Shown here: one piece after another, positions 22,240-33,883 of the stretch | How the letters are laid out: each line of letters opens with the position of its first letter | How positions within the stretch are numbered: the stretch's first letter is position 1 | From: Rhyacophila brunnea | Taxonomy: Eukaryota; Arthropoda; Insecta; Trichoptera; Rhyacophilidae | Length of the DNA: 64,000 nucleotides | Direction: 5' to 3' | Assembly (NCBI GenBank): GCA_022495005.1 | Contig: JAGYXB010000437.1 | Location: 930,001 to 994,000, forward strand | Position numbers and translations under genes: made by a program | The notes under the pieces: generated by a model | What the model saw: the letters and a program-made list of their open reading frames with translations, nothing else | What the model was told of the DNA's origin: nothing | Database searches by the model: none

Positions 22240-23095
22240 CATGACGCTGTCCTATTCGACAACTCAATCGAGGGCATTCAAGAGACAATCGACAGGTTGC
22301 ATAACAACTCATCTCGCGTTAGTTTGAAAATCAACGCGAAGAAAACCAATGTCTTGTGTAATAGCACCTGTCCTGATCCAGATTTCCCTCTGATTAGCGA
22401 CGGATAAAACATCGAGAGCGTCGACAGCTTCAAGTACCTGGAGGTACACATCACGGGAGATGGCATTTTGCAGAAAGAGCTCGCTATCCGAATGGGAATG
22501 GCTGGAGCAACATTTAACTCGATACGGAATGTCTGGGACTCACGATTGTACTCGGTCAAAACCAAAATGCCGCCTATTCGACGCTTGCATTCTGACGATG
22601 CTGTGCGGTAGCGAATCATGGCACTTTACGAAGGCTCAGAGCAACCGTATACTGAGCTTCGAAAACAGATTTCTTAAAGTTTTTTTATTGTGATCCTTGA
22701 CTTAATAGGTAGGTGATAAAGTTTTTCCTTACTTTATTGTATTGATTTATTTTATATTTTTTGCGACGAATACTCGTATCACAACGAGGAGATAAGAGAA
22801 CGCACCAAGCAGCCTCTCATCACGCTGAAAGTGAAGAAGCGACGTTGGACCTGGCTCGGCCACGTGCTGCGGATGCCAGAAGAGAACCTCAACCTGGCTT
22901 GCCTTTTCTTCAAGCCGACCGGACCGTCCTGGAAGGCCGCTAAATACAATCTACAGCGTGTATACAGTGGAGCTACGGGATGCTGGTTTGACTTGGAACG
23001 AAGGAAGGAGACTGGCTAGCGACAGGGATTCTTGGAGGCGCCGCGTGGTGACCATATGCTCCAGTTAAGGGGCGGATATGGCAAAAGAAGAAGAA
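22240..23095 (+). pseudogene. RTE-like retrotransposon fragment (copy O2)
   Basis: The frame from 22240 encodes the part just after the RT active site: HDAVLFDNSIEGIQETIDRL (a changed FADDAVLF-type box), then VSLKINAKKTNVL, then a broken VDSFKYLEVHITGDG block. A 75-bp non-coding stretch (about 22681-22757) interrupts it. It resumes as RRWTWLGHVLRMPEENLN and runs to an AAGAAGAAG-like tail at 23085. Several stops and shifts are present. O1 at 10130-10590 shares the same interruption. Confidence 0.7.
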
Positions 23096-24109
23096 CATGT
23101 CCCCACTTAACAAACCACAAAATATGAAACAATCAACACTTACAATAACATTAATTTCACCGTGGTGGACGAAACCAGTCCTATTCTATTGATTAAAAGT
23201 GAAATAAGTACTATAAAATTTTTACGTATAAATTACGTATAATATTTTTTCTTATTTTATTTTCTTTTTGATAAATATACTCGTATATTATATAATATAG
23301 TAATAATTTATGCCAAGTAAAGCTTTTTCTAAGAAAAATTATTTATTTTTCGTCGGGGGCGAGAATTATTTCTTATTATTTAGGAGGCCGCATCGAGCCT
23401 CGGCATATACACTGACGATGAGTTTCTCTGAAATATTGTTTTCTCTTCTACCTATGTGAGTTTTTGACTGCATAACTCTCTGAATACATTTATTTTAGAC
23501 AGCTTTTCACGTGTATTTTTTTCTTACAGATATATTCTCCTCTTGCCTTCCATAAAATCATTAGTAAAGCATCTCAAACTTCTTCCCCTTTCCTTTGTTA
23601 TGTAAGTCTTTTAATATCACTAAAAAAGATGTAGAAAGCCAGTTTTAACCAGGCAAACTTTTATCAGTTTTAATATTGCATTACTTTTTAATATTGCGTC
23701 AAACCTGACGTTGATTGATATATTACATAATATCACAGTTATAATAACTTTATTTTCACCTCATTTAATAGATTATTAATCGGGTTATAATAATCAAAAT
23801 TATAATAAGTCATTTTTTTCTGCGTGGTTTCGAAACGTAGTGTCAATCTCGTTGGTGCCAATTCTAAAGCGATGTAGGTATTGTATAAATATATTTAAGA
23901 TTGTATTCTAAAAGCGCGATGCAGAACAACTTTTGAGCGTACTATGTAAAAAGTATGAAATAGCGTTTTCCTTGGTATATAAAATATTATCAGACTGATG
24001 TTCCCATCCCGTAGCACATTTTAAACCTTTCAATGAACATTACCACTAGAATAACAATGAGTTCACCTCACGCGTACCGCGCTATATCGACACCCACGTG
24101 ACTCAATGA
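23096..24109. other. No recognisable feature
   Basis: AT-rich sequence without a supported gene or repeat. Confidence 0.45.
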
Positions 24110-24215
24110 ACGTTTTTTTTATCATTTTCGTCTTGAACGTCTTGAATTAATAATTTGTTATGTGCTCAATGTGTCTTTTTTAAATAAATAAATAAAATAT
24201 TATTAACATTACCTA
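24110..24215 (+). repeat. Non-LTR retrotransposon 3' tail (family N, copy N4)
   Basis: Short diverged copy of the tail seen at 27876-28068: GAACGTCTTGAATTAATAAT, TTTGTTATG, then AAATAAATAAATAAA with polyadenylation-like signals. Confidence 0.45.
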
Positions 24216-24466
24216 CTGATATCACAATACAATATATTAGTAAACACCCTCGTATTCTAGTGTGTAAGACAAAAGCTTATCATCTCACTGGTTTGATTCT
24301 TGGTGAAGTCGCTCTCAAAGCCTCGGTCTTTATGTGGTCGTTTTACTTCTACTGTAACGTCACTACTGTCATTGGGATTGGCATGTTGTAGTATTAAAAT
24401 GAATATATTGTATAAACATAATAATTTATATAATAATTTTTTTATGTAAGTACTAATTAAATGATT

Positions 24467-24850
24467 CTTCTTCTTATTGTGCCATCCCCTAGCGGAGGTT
24501 GGCCACCATCAAGGCGATCTTATCTTTGTCGTCAGCTACCCGGAACAGTTCGGTGGAGCTGCACTCGTACCAATCACGGAGGTTCTTAAGCCACGAAATG
24601 CGGCGCCGTCCTCTGCTACGCTTCCCATTGATCTTTTCTTGAATGAAAAGTTGGGGAATGCTGTATTTTTGTGCTCTCATAATGTAGCCGAGGTATTGTA
24701 GTTTCCTGGTTTTGATACTACGTAGAACTTCTCGGTCCTTCCCCATTCGATTGAGAACTTCAAATTTTTTCACCCGGTCAGTCCAAGGGATTTTGAGGAT
24801 GCGTCTATACAGCCACATCTCGAATTTTTCAAGTCTCCGTGACTCCGTGA
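24467..24850 (-). pseudogene. RTE-like retrotransposon C-terminal tail (copy P2)
   Basis: Minus-strand partner of P1. The frame reads EKFEMWLYRRILKIPWTDRV, then LGYIMRAQKYSIPQLFIQ and KRSRGRRRISWLKNLRDW, ending at a stop at 24489, with an AAGAAG simple tail at 24467. The 5' boundary near 24850 coincides with the loss of P1 homology. The frame is still open over about 120 codons, which suggests this copy is fairly young. Confidence 0.75.
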
Positions 24851-26713
24851 ATAAAATGATAACCAAACATTTGAAAATGTTTGTTATTTCAACTAACATG
24901 CAGAATTTATTAACGTTGAAAAAAGCAATAATGTTAGATATTATATTTTCTATATTTTTTTCATGTCATGCGGTAAGCTTTATGAAATTACAATTTTATA
25001 ATGTTCACTCAATGTTAAAGAAATATTTTTTCTGAGATGTAAGTGTACCGTCTATGTATAGTATGTTTTCTTCAGGATCGTTGGTGTGTAAAGAGATTAG
25101 TGGTTCTCTACATAGTTTAAAGTTAAAGCCTATTAATTGCCAGCTCTACCAAGAGGTCTGTTGATGAATGAGGGTATTAGTTGCAAAGTCAGGTCACTTC
25201 ACTTTTTTTGTTGTTGTGAATATAATTTTGTTAACAAATTTGTTATCTGAAAACACTTCTACTGCATCTTTCATCATTAAGTAAAAAAAAACTCAGCTAC
25301 TTTTGCCAATAAGAATCGGTTAAAAGTTAGTTTGAAATTTCTGGTTACTCTTTTCATAGTGGACTGTAATTTTGTGACAGTATGATTTTAATAGTAGATG
25401 TGGATGCTGGGGGGGTTATGTTAGGATGCCAGGCAGTAATCTTATTAATGATGAGGCTGGCTCCGTGGTCTGGTTGCACTATCACTCGTGCGGTATTATT
25501 TGTTGAGTTACCCGGTACACTTTTGATTAATAAGGTTAATGAATGACAAAAGCCGGTATCACGGCTTGACATGTATTCAGAAATATCAACGGTCACACTG
25601 TATCAAACTGACTCGGCCATGGTCCACGTATAACTTCTGAATCATTCTGTATAATCGAATTAATCATTGACGACGGCTAAGCTTTAACAAGCCTAGGCGC
25701 GTCTACTGTCTTGAGGTATCTTCAGCTAACGGCCTGTTTTACAATCACGGTCGACTGATGACTCGCAACTGCTGGTCGCTCTGACTTGCAACAATGTCTG
25801 GGGATTTGAGGTAGGTGCGAAAAAAACACCAAAATTGGCTCAACCAATATCTATAGTTATTAATAATAATAAAACTTATGTGGGTATCCATAATTTAGAA
25901 ATATTCGCTTTTTGATTAGCGTTTTGACTATACATCATATTATTAAAGCACAAAATATAGTTTTTAAAAAAATGTCTGTCTTTTTGTCGTTTATGTTATA
26001 ACTATAAACCTACAAGATTGGCATTGATAAAACTTGCAAGGCTTAGAAATGATTACTATTACAAATTTAGTAGACTTCTCGAAACTCGATAGCTTAAAAA
26101 GTTACGATAAAACTTCCGGTGGCATGGTGTGTTGACCTGCAAATAAGGGGCGTGTCATAACGAAATTTAATCACAAGTGGATATTGTCGTAATTTAGCAA
26201 CGGTGGATTGGTGAGGTGAGGTTTAGATAGAAAATCGAGCACCTCAATAATCTCATCCTGTTTCATTTTGTAGGTAGGTATATCTGTGTATTTTTTCCGG
26301 CGTCGTGTCGTGTGCGATTGCTAGTTTGAGATGATTACAATTTTTGACATGACAAAAAAAAATATTCAAGTACGACACTCACATTCTCGAGTCCCGAATT
26401 ATTTTGAGTAAAAATTCACACGTGATATCGAGCTTTTTTTTCGATTTAGTGTGAAAAAATATTTCATTCGTATGAAACTTGGGATTCTTGGGAGAATATT
26501 TTTAACAATGTAACATTAAACAAAACAATATAACTTTACTACTCTGTTGACTGAGATAATCCTGATGTTTATAAAATGAATAAGATCCCGATGTAGTATT
26601 CGATTATTTGTTTTCTCTTCTTCTTTATGACGGATTAATGAGAAACATTTTTTAAAATTATACAACACTTTAACAGTTGTCGATCGATTATTTTGCTAAT
26701 ATTAAATTGGATG
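24851..26713. other. No confirmed gene
   Basis: An 80-codon minus-strand frame at 25354-25596 has a balanced composition (includes SSRDTGFCHSLTLLIKS) but matches nothing I know. The remainder is AT-rich with no repeat partner noticed. Confidence 0.35.
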
Positions 26714-27385
26714 TATATCATCATCATCATCAGCCTGAATCTATCCACTACTGGATGAAGGCTTTTTCAAGCTGCTTCTACTTCTCTCGGTCCTGTGCAT
26801 TGCGTTGCCATGTACTTCTGCAGAACTTTATCATTTCATCGATCCAGCGGCCTCTAGGTCTATCTTGCGGACGTTTTGTACTTCTTGGATACCACTGGAT
26901 GACTTTATTTGTTCAACAATTGTCTCTTCTTCGAGCTATGTATCCAGCCTATCTTCATTTAAGGCTTTTAATAAACTCTATTACATCGCAAACCCTTGTC
27001 TGCTTCCTTATCCACTCATTCATCTTTTTGTCCTTTCGCGTTATGGCCAGCATGCACCTCTTCATACCACGTTGTGATACTATAAGTTTCTCGATCTCTC
27101 TTTTACTTAAGGTCCATGTTTCACACGCATATGTGATCACGGGAAGCACACACTGGTTGAGCATTTTGCGCTTTAGGCACAGTGGAAGGTCACTTTTAAA
27201 GACATTATTCAGGCGACCAAAAGCACTCCAGCTTAGCTTTACTCTGCGAACAATGTCATCAAATATACATCTATCTATATAGACAATTGATGTCCCAGAT
27301 AGAAGTAGCTTTTCACCTACTCGAGCTGAGTGCCATTGATGAGGATCTCTTTTTGGCCGTAAAGCAGTTTAACATGACTTTCGAC
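26714..27385 (-). pseudogene. RTE-type retrotransposon 3' copy (M1)
   Basis: Minus-strand copy closely matching the C-terminal half of the reverse-transcriptase frame at 30437-31684. It runs from the position equivalent to KTKVMFNCF through the 3' CAT/ATG trinucleotide tail at 26714-26730. Readable blocks include NQCVLPVITYACETWTLSKR and KDKKMNEWIRKQTRVCD. Frameshifts and stops break it. It is truncated just downstream of the FADD motif. Confidence 0.8.
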
Positions 27386-27875
27386 TTTTCGATGTATATA
27401 ATATGTATTTTACGTTACGAGAACAACTGGAAAATATTTAAATGTTTAGTATGTATAAATTGTCTTTATTATCAATATATTATTATATACCTACTACTAA
27501 TTATTATTATTATACATATCACTCACTATCAGAATCATCTCAGCCAATCTTGATATATGTACTAAGAGATGAAGGCGTCTCACAGCTGTCTCCATTCCTC
27601 TCAATCCTCAGTATTGTGTTCCTACGCACCTACTTTTACTAAACTTGACTACTATGGATTTATGAAGGTTTAAGTGGACTTTTCTTGTGAATTTTTCGTA
27701 TTTTTAATGTACCATTGGTTGATATAAATTGACCAAGCGATTAAATTTTCGTCGAACGATATGCCCTGATTTTTTAACCTCGATTTTTTATGTCCGTAAC
27801 GTTTGTTTATTCCTTTACTAATTTATGTCATTTTTTATCTCTGTATCCCCAACATACATCTTTCTAATTTATATT

Positions 27876-28068
27876 TTTTGTATGTACACATTTCTACTTT
27901 TTAATAACTTACTATAAAATATGTCTATTCTGATCTATCTCTTTTTTATGTAGGTAATACTGTTTTATATTTCCTTGTTTATAAATAATGTCATATTGTG
28001 AACGTCTTAAACTTATAATTTGTAATGTCCACAATATGTTTAAAATAAATAAATTGAAATTCTACATC
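27876..28068 (+). repeat. Non-LTR retrotransposon 3' tail (family N, copy N1)
   Basis: Contains TGTGAACGTCTTAAACTTAT and AATGTCCACAATATGTTTAA, then AAATAAATAAATTGAAATT. The same block occurs at 46250-46428, where it ends in a TGAAAT repeat. Such microsatellite tails are typical of CR1/RTE-like non-LTR elements. Confidence 0.55.
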
Positions 28069-29369
28069 GCGTGATGTACTTCTTTATAAGACATTTATAC
28101 CTACAATATTATATAATTCGAGGGCTTAGTGTCAAACAACACTATCTACAAAAGTGCAACTTTACAGGAGAGCCAAAAATCGTTATTTAAGATTCTTGTA
28201 ACTTTACAAGGGAAATGTTTATTTAAAACCTAATGTTAGTATTTTATAATTTATTGTGTATTGTACATTTATCTTGCTTATGATGATGTTAAAATTTATA
28301 GGGATAGTTTTTAAAAAATATGAAAACAAGGGTAACTTATGTAATTAGCGTTAAACTTTACTGACGATTTAATAAGACATTAGCAAAGATTGACATAACG
28401 TTGTTTGACTATCATGTAGCCGTAAATGTAAAATAACGTTATCTCAAAAAAAAAAAAAAAACACTTTTTTGTAGATAACGTTGTCTGACTTTAAGCACTC
28501 GAATTATTACTGTGAACAGAACCGACTGCTTCCTACAATAATATAATAGGTATACACAATACAACGATGATTTTTTTTTTATATAAAACATACAATTAGT
28601 TTTACAATACAAAAAAATGCACTTAGTTTATTAAATTACAGTGATCTCCCACCAAAAAGAGAGCAAGTCAAATTCGTTTAACTATTTTCATTTATTACAA
28701 CACATTGCATGTTATTACTTCAAGACGTTCACGACATTTAGATCTAAGGAAAGCTGTTGTTTTTAAATGTTTTCTTGTCACGTAGGGCTAAGATTTTTAC
28801 AACGGTGCCCCAAAAATAGGTATTATGTTAGAAACACATTAAAATCACTTCACGTGAACACATGTGCTAAAAAAATCAGAAAATTCAATAATACAAACTG
28901 ACAACCTTGAAAATCTTTGTGTCATTTATCTGTCATCTGTAGCCTCACATTTCATCAAGCATCAAATTGGTGGTATAACATGATATGCATGAGGTGACCT
29001 TATTCTAGTCATGATAAATCTTCGAAGATTTTGTGAACTGACAAAATTCGTTTTAGGTTCAAAATGTGCAATAGGATCAGAGCATCTGTCTGATACCATT
29101 TTAATTAACGAGTAAAACGACATTGAAGATTTTTCGCCTATGGTGAGCTTGCCGCAAACTCACGTGCGCTCACGTTACGTGATCGTATTGTATTTATAAA
29201 ATTAGTGTGATTGGTACCCAGTGACATATTATCTATGCCAAGTTACACCTTGAGTTTATTGACGCAAAATGTCACCCCATATTATTTTTAAACTCAAAAT
29301 TTGATTACAGTCATTAGCTACATCTACCACATTCTTTCATTATTTTAAACGGAAGACTTTTTAAACCCT

Positions 29370-29372
<3 letters not shown>
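28069..29372. other. No recognisable feature
   Basis: AT-rich with an A run at about 28446-28461. No gene or repeat partner noticed. Confidence 0.45.

Positions 29373-29402
<30 letters not shown>
29373..29402. repeat. (AT)n microsatellite
   Basis: About 15 uninterrupted AT dinucleotides, then TACACATAT. Confidence 0.9.
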
Positions 29403-29410
<8 letters not shown>

Positions 29411-30035
29411 CATTAGCACCGCTGGGGAAAAATTAATTGACTCACAAAATTAACCCTCAAAAGCTGTATTATTTGCGTTCCTTAGTTAATAAAAAACTGT
29501 ATGATATTTCATAATTTGTAATATTTGAGTATATTGTAAGTGCAAAAAAGTGTACGGAAATGCTTTTCAATTCTTATAAAAGAAACCAAACCTACGTCAA
29601 TTTTCTTTTTGGTTTAATGGACCTTTTGTATTAGGTACCATAATTTCAAAGAAAAATCGATGGTTAAAAATAGAATAAACTCATTGTTATGTGAATGTGT
29701 CAATCTTTGGCAAGTTCTTTATGCAAAATTGTAGGTGCTTTATAATTCACTATAACTTTGCCCGAATAGAGTATGTACGTAATAATATTATATAATGTAT
29801 ACCAGAGATGGCGTGCCTTTTTATACAAGTGTGTAAAGATATGCAATAATATTTTTACACAAGAGTGTATTATAATTTGACCAAAAAAAAATATACTTAT
29901 AATATATCTAATAAATTTACATGATACAAGTAATATGTTATGTTATTTTTCATCATCAAATCAATGCCTAATGTCCTTCATTTGATTTAATGTAATAAAT
30001 TGATAAAAATAGTTGCATTAAATCATGTACAGACT

Positions 30036-30250
30036 CCAGTAGCGAAGGGTGGAAGTAGATTGTAGAGATCCGACAAAAATATTGTACAAGTTCACTAGTT
30101 TTTAAAATTAAATTAAACCCTACCTTACCAAACCATACTAGATAAAAAATAATATTCTTATATATATATAACAGTGGTGGCAAACCTCGTGAATATGTAT
30201 GGCACGCGTTTGAAGTGAAAAAAATACCTATAATTATAAATAACAAATCG
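30036..30250. repeat. hAT-like element ends
   Basis: CAGTAGCGAAGGGTGGAAGT near 30037 matches CAGTGGCGAAGGGTGGAGGT at 61326 and resembles the termini of the T family. A second hAT-like terminus, CAGTGGTGGCAAACC, is at about 30172. Complementary ends were not found, so these are remnants. Confidence 0.45.
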
Positions 30251-30436
30251 CATTAAATAAAAAAATGCAATCAAATACTCTTCAAGAATAAGCATTACGT
30301 TTAATGTAAATATAAAATAAATTGCATGGGTCGGTCTTTAGGCTTTATGCGTCACATATAATATTATCGCACTAACCTCATCAGGCAGCAGAGGATGCCG
30401 CGCTGCGAACCTGTGATTTTGATCGATTTATAATAC

Positions 30437-31684
30437 TTGAGACCTATTCTCTACAAGACGTTCACAAAAATTCTCTCAAACCGTCTGCAAAATGTACTAG
30501 ACGAGAACCAACCGAGAGAACAAGCCGGATTTAGAGGAGGATACAGCACTATGGACCATATCCAAGTCGTCAGAGAAATCATAGAGCGGTACCAGGAATA
30601 CAAACTGCCACTATGCATGGGTTTTATAGGCTATGAGAAGGCGTTTGATTCGATAAAGAAATGTTCAATACTCGACGCACTCAGAAAACAAGGAATCCCT
30701 GGACGCTATATAAATATTTTCAATAATATATACAGTAGCTCAACAGCATCTGTAAATCTCCATAAACCATCGCGCAGATTTTCTATCAGCAAAGGAGTCC
30801 GACAAGGTGATACAATCTCACCTAAACTATTTACAGCTACCCTTGAAGACTTATTCAGGCAACTTGACTGGAATGACAAAGGGATCCCCATAAATGGAGA
30901 ATACCTGAGTCATCTGCGCTTTGCCGATGACATAGTAATTTTCTCGCAAGACTCAGAAGACCTCCAAAGCAGAATGCAGGAACTCGCTGAAGTAAGCAAC
31001 AAAGTAGGTTTGAAAATAAATGTAACAAAGACGAAAGTCATGTTCAACTGCTTTGCAGGCCAAAAAGAGATCCTCATCAATGGCACTCAGCTCGAACAGG
31101 TGAAAAGCTACATCTATCTGGGACAACAAGTATCTATAGATGGATGTATATTTGATGAAATTGTTCGCAGAGTAAAGCTAGGCTGGAGTGCTTTTGGCCG
31201 CCTGAATAATGTCTTCAAAAGTGACCTTCCACTGTGCCTAAAGCGCAAAGTGTTCAACCAGTGTGTGCTTCCCGTGATCACATATGCGTGTGAAATATGG
31301 ACCCTAAGTAAAAGAGAGATCCAGAAACTTAGAGTAGCACAACGTGGTATGGAGAGGTGCATGCTGGGCATAACGCGAAAGGACAAAAAGAGGAATGAGT
31401 GGATAAGGAAGCAGACAAGGGTTTGCGATGTAATAGAGTTTATTAAAAGCCTTAAATGGAGATGGGCTGGACACATAGCTCGAAGAAGAGACAATCGTTG
31501 GACAAATCTAGTCATCCAGTGGTATCCAAGAAGTACAAAACGTCCGCAAGGTAGACCTAGAGGCCGCTGGATCGATGAAATGATAAAGTTCTGCGGAAGT
31601 ACGTGGCAACGCAATGCACAGGACCGAGAGAAGTGGAAGCAACTTGAAGAGGCCTTCATCCAGCAGTGGATAGATTCAGGCTGA
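30437..31684 (+). CDS. RTE-type reverse transcriptase, 5'-truncated, motif A mutated
   Basis: An uninterrupted frame of 415 codons, the longest in the window. It covers the RT fingers and palm and the C-terminal region of an RTE-like non-LTR retrotransposon. Visible motifs: REQAGFRGGYSTMDHI (residues 27-42), motif A FIGYEKAFDS (63-72), GVRQGDTISP (120-129), the catalytic FADD box (162-165), VGLKINVTKTKVM (190-202), ITYACEIWTLSKRE (281-294) and KWRWAGHIARRRDNRW (340-355). The first residue, coded TTG, is simply where the open frame begins; homology starts there because the copy is truncated, and the endonuclease domain is missing. In active relatives motif A reads F-[IV]-D-Y-E-K-A-F-D; here the catalytic Asp is Gly (GGC at 30629-30631). 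The stop runs into a TGA/ATG repeat. The enzyme is probably dead despite the intact frame. Confidence 0.9.
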   Translation: MRPILYKTFTKILSNRLQNVLDENQPREQAGFRGGYSTMDHIQVVREIIERYQEYKLPLCMGFIGYEKAFDSIKKCSILDALRKQGIPGRYINIFNNIYSSSTASVNLHKPSRRFSISKGVRQGDTISPKLFTATLEDLFRQLDWNDKGIPINGEYLSHLRFADDIVIFSQDSEDLQSRMQELAEVSNKVGLKINVTKTKVMFNCFAGQKEILINGTQLEQVKSYIYLGQQVSIDGCIFDEIVRRVKLGWSAFGRLNNVFKSDLPLCLKRKVFNQCVLPVITYACEIWTLSKREIQKLRVAQRGMERCMLGITRKDKKRNEWIRKQTRVCDVIEFIKSLKWRWAGHIARRRDNRWTNLVIQWYPRSTKRPQGRPRGRWIDEMIKFCGSTWQRNAQDREKWKQLEEAFIQQWIDSG

Positions 31685-31702
31685 TGATGATGATGATGAT
31701 GA
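31682..31702 (+). repeat. Trinucleotide tail of the RTE copy
   Basis: About seven TGA units follow and include the stop codon. The same tail, CAT on the plus strand, marks the 3' ends of the copies at 26714, 46464 and, degenerately, 49880 and 55679. Confidence 0.85.
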
Positions 31703-31977
31703 CTATAGTGAGAGAATGTCTCGTCTGATCGGAGCAGTTTTGCGTTTATAATGATAATTAAAATTTTCAGCTGCATTCCGTAATTTAACATTTTTATCAA
31801 AAATAAAAAATATATCAAATATTTTATTTACCTACACAGAAATAAAATTGTTAAAAAATGTAGAATGTTGGTAGCTGTTTTAAATGTCGATGGCATGATA
31901 TTGAGGACAATAGTCATATTAAATGGGAGAAAGGTTATTTGTTTTGTTTTTTTTTTACTTAATATTATAATAAACCA

Positions 31978-33363
31978 CTAGCTGACCCGGCAAACGTTGT
32001 TCTGCCATATAAATTATTTCTAGTGAATATTTTATCGAATTGAAAAAATAACGAATGTATCGTAAGTGTGTGGGGATGGGATATATGACAGGAAGAGGAA
32101 TAGAGCGTTGTAGACGATGACCGCCGATAAAAACAAAAAAACATCAATCATTAATTTTCTCAATTCAAAATGAGTAATGATGTTCATAATGAATGAATTA
32201 CCTGTGACAGGATCTCGTTGTTTAATGTTTATGCAATATCCGTATTGTCCCTTCCAGAAAATTAGCGGATATTGGAGAGCGTCGTATGAACGGTGTGTGT
32301 CAGCGATGAACTTCAGATTATTGTTTCTTCTTCGAATCATGATTTCTTGCGTCGATATGCGGTCGCCAACCATGATTCCAGTAATGTCGTCAACAACAGG
32401 CGCATTGAATCGACGCACGTGCTCTCCAGCTGGTGTTTTATCAGGATTGATGACAATAGCGTGATTGTCAATTTGCGATTCGTGCATGTGTGCTTTGAAT
32501 AATTTCAATAATTCATTGTGCTCATTAAACAGGGCGTCCAGACGATGCGCCTGGCATTAGGCGAATTGAGGCTATTGTAGCCGCAACGTGCATCCACATG
32601 ATTGATGTCCTCACCGCCCATGAAGTAGATTTGTAAACATTTATGTGGTTCGTTTGGCATTGGCAGCAATGAGCCTACTTTGTGGTATACTTGGACTTTG
32701 ATTTTGAACGTAGAATGGAATTGTTGACCATTTGCCGCAGTATTGTGAACTATTTCTGTTGCTCCGAACGAAGTCTTTTGGAAGTATGCATTGAATGTGC
32801 GAATGGACTTCAGGAACAGGTTTGAATCTGGAACCGTGCCGATGAGCAAGCCGTTCAATGGTTCTGGTTGTATCTCAATTTCTGGTAGTTGCACTTTTCC
32901 TGATGCGCAACACATCCCGGCTGACTCATGTTTGAATTTGAGCGCATGACAATGGAGACATTCTTTGTCCATAGCACCAATCAGCACTTTTGGATGAGCG
33001 GAATATTCAATATCTGGCTCGTACTCGAATGCAAGACGAAGGAACGAAGCGGATGTAAATGCTCGATGTACTTGTTGGCGTTGTCGGTCATTTTCTCTGC
33101 GTGTGTTAACTACGAACCGGCGCGCTTGGCTCCGTTCCAATTGTCGTTGTTGATTTCGTTCAGCTCGTGTCTCTTATGATCGAGATGCACGCAAAATTTT
33201 TCTGGATAGAGATACCTTAATCACTTAGCGGTATGAAATATACTTGTTGACCTATTCTCATACCTAACAAATATACTTAAAAAAAATCATATAAATCGGT
33301 CGAGCCATTTCGGAGGAGTTCGACCACAAACATCGTGACACGAGATTTTTATATATATAGAGA
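31978..33363 (-). mobile_element. Helitron, 1,386 bp, both termini preserved
   Basis: Read on the minus strand, the element begins TCTCTATATATATAAAAA at 33363 and ends ...GCCGGGTCAGCTAG at 31978. The CTAG fits the Helitron CTRR 3' end. A short stem (GGCA...TGCC) lies about 11 bases before it. The flanking host bases are A on the 5' side (33364) and T on the 3' side (31977), the expected A/T insertion site without duplication. Early in the element CGGCTCGACCGATTT-type sequence, typical of insect Helitron 5' regions, is present. The interior keeps only the front part of the Rep/helicase gene, so it is an internally deleted, non-autonomous copy. Confidence 0.88.
32040..33178 (-). pseudogene. Helitron Rep/helicase gene, N-terminal part only
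   Basis: The minus-strand frame opens just after a TAA at about 33177: ETRAERNQQRQLERSQARRF, then FTSASFLRLAFEYEPDIEYS, a CLHCHALKFKHESAGMCC cysteine cluster (zinc-finger-like), and VQLPEIEIQPEPLNGLL. One frameshift near 32540 moves it to a second frame: LDALFNEHNELLKLFKAHMH, FNAPVVDDITGIMVGDR, IMIRRRNNNLKFIADTHRSY and DALQYPLIFWKGQYGY, stopping recognisably at RDPVTG near 32200. This is the segment upstream of the Helitron_like_N domain in insect Helitron proteins. The HUH nuclease, the catalytic tyrosines and the helicase are absent. The last 50 codons down to 32032 are the element's non-coding 3' end read in frame. Confidence 0.85.
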
Positions 33364-33481
33364 TTTATTTTATTCAACGAATAATTCACAAAATTTTGAG
33401 AATGTAACATTTCATATATTATTAGATATTAAAAACACCTCAGATAATATATACCCACTATAAAAAATCATATTTGAAAAA

Positions 33482-33563
33482 AAATACAATGCTCGACAGG
33501 ATTTGAACCCGTATAACCACTGGTATCGCGCCAACTGTGCATTAACCAATTATGCTACAAGCC
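33482..33563 (-). repeat. tRNA-derived SINE head (family 3, copy b)
   Basis: On the minus strand: A-box-like TAGCATAATTGG (33556-33545) and B-box-like GGTTCAAATCC, followed by GAGCATTGTATTTTTTTT as in copy a. The T-arm pairs (ACGGG with CCTGT, one wobble). The acceptor stem is weak. A tRNA pseudogene cannot be excluded. Confidence 0.55.
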
Positions 33564-33883
33564 TCTTATCTAATTACCACAATTTAAACTAGTAGGTCAC
33601 ACATGAAATGCTTATCAAATTGCATTAATATTGACTATCGATTTTTGCGTATTCAAGGAATATTTATTACCTTAATTAATTACCGATGTCCGGCTCTCGC
33701 CACATATTTTAGTTACTTGAAGTCTACTTGAACTTGCTAAAAAATTTTAATAAACCATATCTTTTATTCAACGAATAATTCACAAGATTTTGAGAATGTA
33801 ACATTTCATATTATTGAACATACATAACTTGAAAATATATTATACCCACATGTTCTAAATATGATTTATGAAGTTATTTTTGT

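Noticed and set aside
25354..25596. 80-codon minus-strand frame with balanced composition
   Set aside because: No family recognised, no second copy and no supporting signals. It is kept only as a note; a protein search would settle it.
26677..27282. 201-codon plus-strand frame
   Set aside because: It is antisense to RTE copy M1, and its sequence parallels the antisense frame at 31114-31818.
31114..31818. 234-codon minus-strand frame
   Set aside because: It is the antisense shadow of the RTE reverse-transcriptase frame; the histidine run is the TGA repeat read backwards.
32040..33178. Host zinc-finger gene on the minus strand
   Set aside because: The cysteine cluster and following segments fit the N-terminal part of Helitron proteins, and the frame lies within clear Helitron termini.
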